Source: Streptomyces sp. SAI-135
Lineage (GTDB): Bacteria > Actinomycetota > Actinomycetes > Streptomycetales > Streptomycetaceae
Reading direction: 5' to 3'
Length of the DNA stretch: 64,000 nucleotides
Assembly: GCF_029893805.1 (NCBI RefSeq)
Contig: NZ_JARXYP010000002.1
Location: 496,001-560,000 of the forward strand
The position numbers and the translations under genes were made by a program. This document shows positions 63,500-64,000 of the stretch, piece by piece; positions within the stretch are counted from its first letter, which is position 1; every line of letters starts with the position of its first letter. Under the pieces are notes generated by a model, which saw only the letters and a list, made by a program, of their open reading frames with translations, made no database searches and was not told where the DNA came from.

Positions 63500-64000
63500 A
63501 CGCGGCGCCGCCGCTCATCCGGCCCAGCAGTACGGTGCCGAAGACCACGTCGTCGCGGCCCGCGACCGCCGCCAGCACTCGGGCCCAGGCGACGTGCCAC
63601 ACCGTGGCCGGGCTGACCCCCAGACTCCGGGCCGCGCGACGGACCCGCTCGGTCACCGCGTCCGTCACCGAGCGGTGGGCGCGGGCCACCTGATCGCCGT
63701 TGCCGTGCACGTCCAGCAGCCCGAACGGCGCCGTCGGTTCGGTGACATCACCCAGCAACTCCGCGAAATACGCGGCATGTTCACTGCTGGAGACCTCGGT
63801 GCGGGCTTGGGCCACGAAGTCCCGGAACGGCACCGGCGTCGCCAACTGGTCGCCCTCGCCCACCATGAAGGCCCGCAGCTCCTTCAGGAGCAGTGCCATA
63901 CCGGTGTGGTCCTGGATCAGGTGGTGCATCCGCAGCAGTGCCAGGTGCCGGCCGTCTTCGGTCCGGGTGGTGTGCAGGTCCAGCAACGGTGCCTGCGACA
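63500..64000 (-). CDS. NRPS condensation domain segment, different frame, continues past window
   Basis: This frame, open to the window edge, encodes the middle of the C domain that precedes A1: [35 protein letters not shown] and [40 protein letters not shown]. The active motif is HHxxxDH (HHLIQDH) rather than HHxxxDG. Near 63501-63512 the C domain switches to the frame of the main NRPS entry, where [17 protein letters not shown] follows. A 2-nt loss or 1-nt gain there breaks the protein. Unless it is a sequencing error, the synthetase cannot be made in one piece. Confidence 0.8.

Overview
The window reads as Streptomyces (or a very close actinomycete) chromosome. It is very GC-rich and codons mostly end in G or C. 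Ribosome binding sites are GGAGG-type, many genes overlap by ATGA, and the families present are typical of the genus: SAV_2336-type vWA, DUF2690, DUF6233, spore-associated protein A, ANTAR and RsbW-like regulators, and an NRPS. I saw no rRNA, tRNA, CRISPR array or complete insertion sequence.

1-3640 is a sulfide/persulfide detoxification locus. A CsoR-family repressor lacking the copper-ligand histidine (CstR-like) stands beside a TauE/SafE exporter, two rhodaneses and a persulfide dioxygenase-rhodanese fusion. Three copies of the operator RTACCC-N4-GGGTAT lie in the two intergenic regions. 3898-6879 holds a CBS-BON protein, a phosphofructokinase with PPi-type residues and a HExxH metallopeptidase.

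7096-26212 contains three protease-based loci that look like biological-conflict (defence/self-recognition) modules, separated by ordinary genes. The first is trypco2 plus a trypsin-STAND NTPase-TPR protein, with a probable frameshift near its end. The second is a V8-like protease fused to an alpha/beta hydrolase. The third is a compact four-gene operon of trypco2, trypsin-VMAP, MoxR and vWA, in which the vWA protein carries a degenerate response-regulator receiver. I consider this operon the most interesting system in the window. Between the loci lie a LysR/NmrA-like pair, a membrane-anchored HTH-lysozyme-like protein, a DUF2690 secreted protein and an ArsR-MFS pair.

26203-35331 holds an MFS transporter, an operon of flavin monooxygenase, SDR and aldehyde dehydrogenase followed by an AraC regulator, a membrane Ser/Thr kinase, and a Y-family polymerase homologue that has lost catalytic motifs, divergent from a DUF6233 gene. 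35418-43265 is a signalling region with STAS proteins, RsbW-like ATPases, an ANTAR protein and two paralogous ArsR regulators. The regulators share an ATTGC-N8-GCAAT operator, and one of them heads a tight arsR-sulP-PPOX-ATPase-STAS operon.

43418-53290 is accessory DNA with much decay: an iminopeptidase whose 3' end runs into an MFS remnant, a frameshifted TRAP-type lipoprotein, a headless AraC gene next to metallo-beta-lactamase and beta-propeller fragments, and an arsC-like remnant further left at 38.4-38.65 kb. Intact genes here include a haloacetate-dehalogenase-like hydrolase, a MerR-GNAT pair and two small secreted proteins.

53516-64000 is the end of a non-ribosomal peptide cluster on the minus strand: NRPS (C-A-PCP-C-A-PCP-TE, continuing past the window edge, with a frameshift in its first visible C domain), FAD-dependent tryptophan halogenase, flavin reductase and a cation/H+ antiporter-like membrane protein. 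It should make a halogenated, probably tryptophan-containing peptide if the frameshift is not real.
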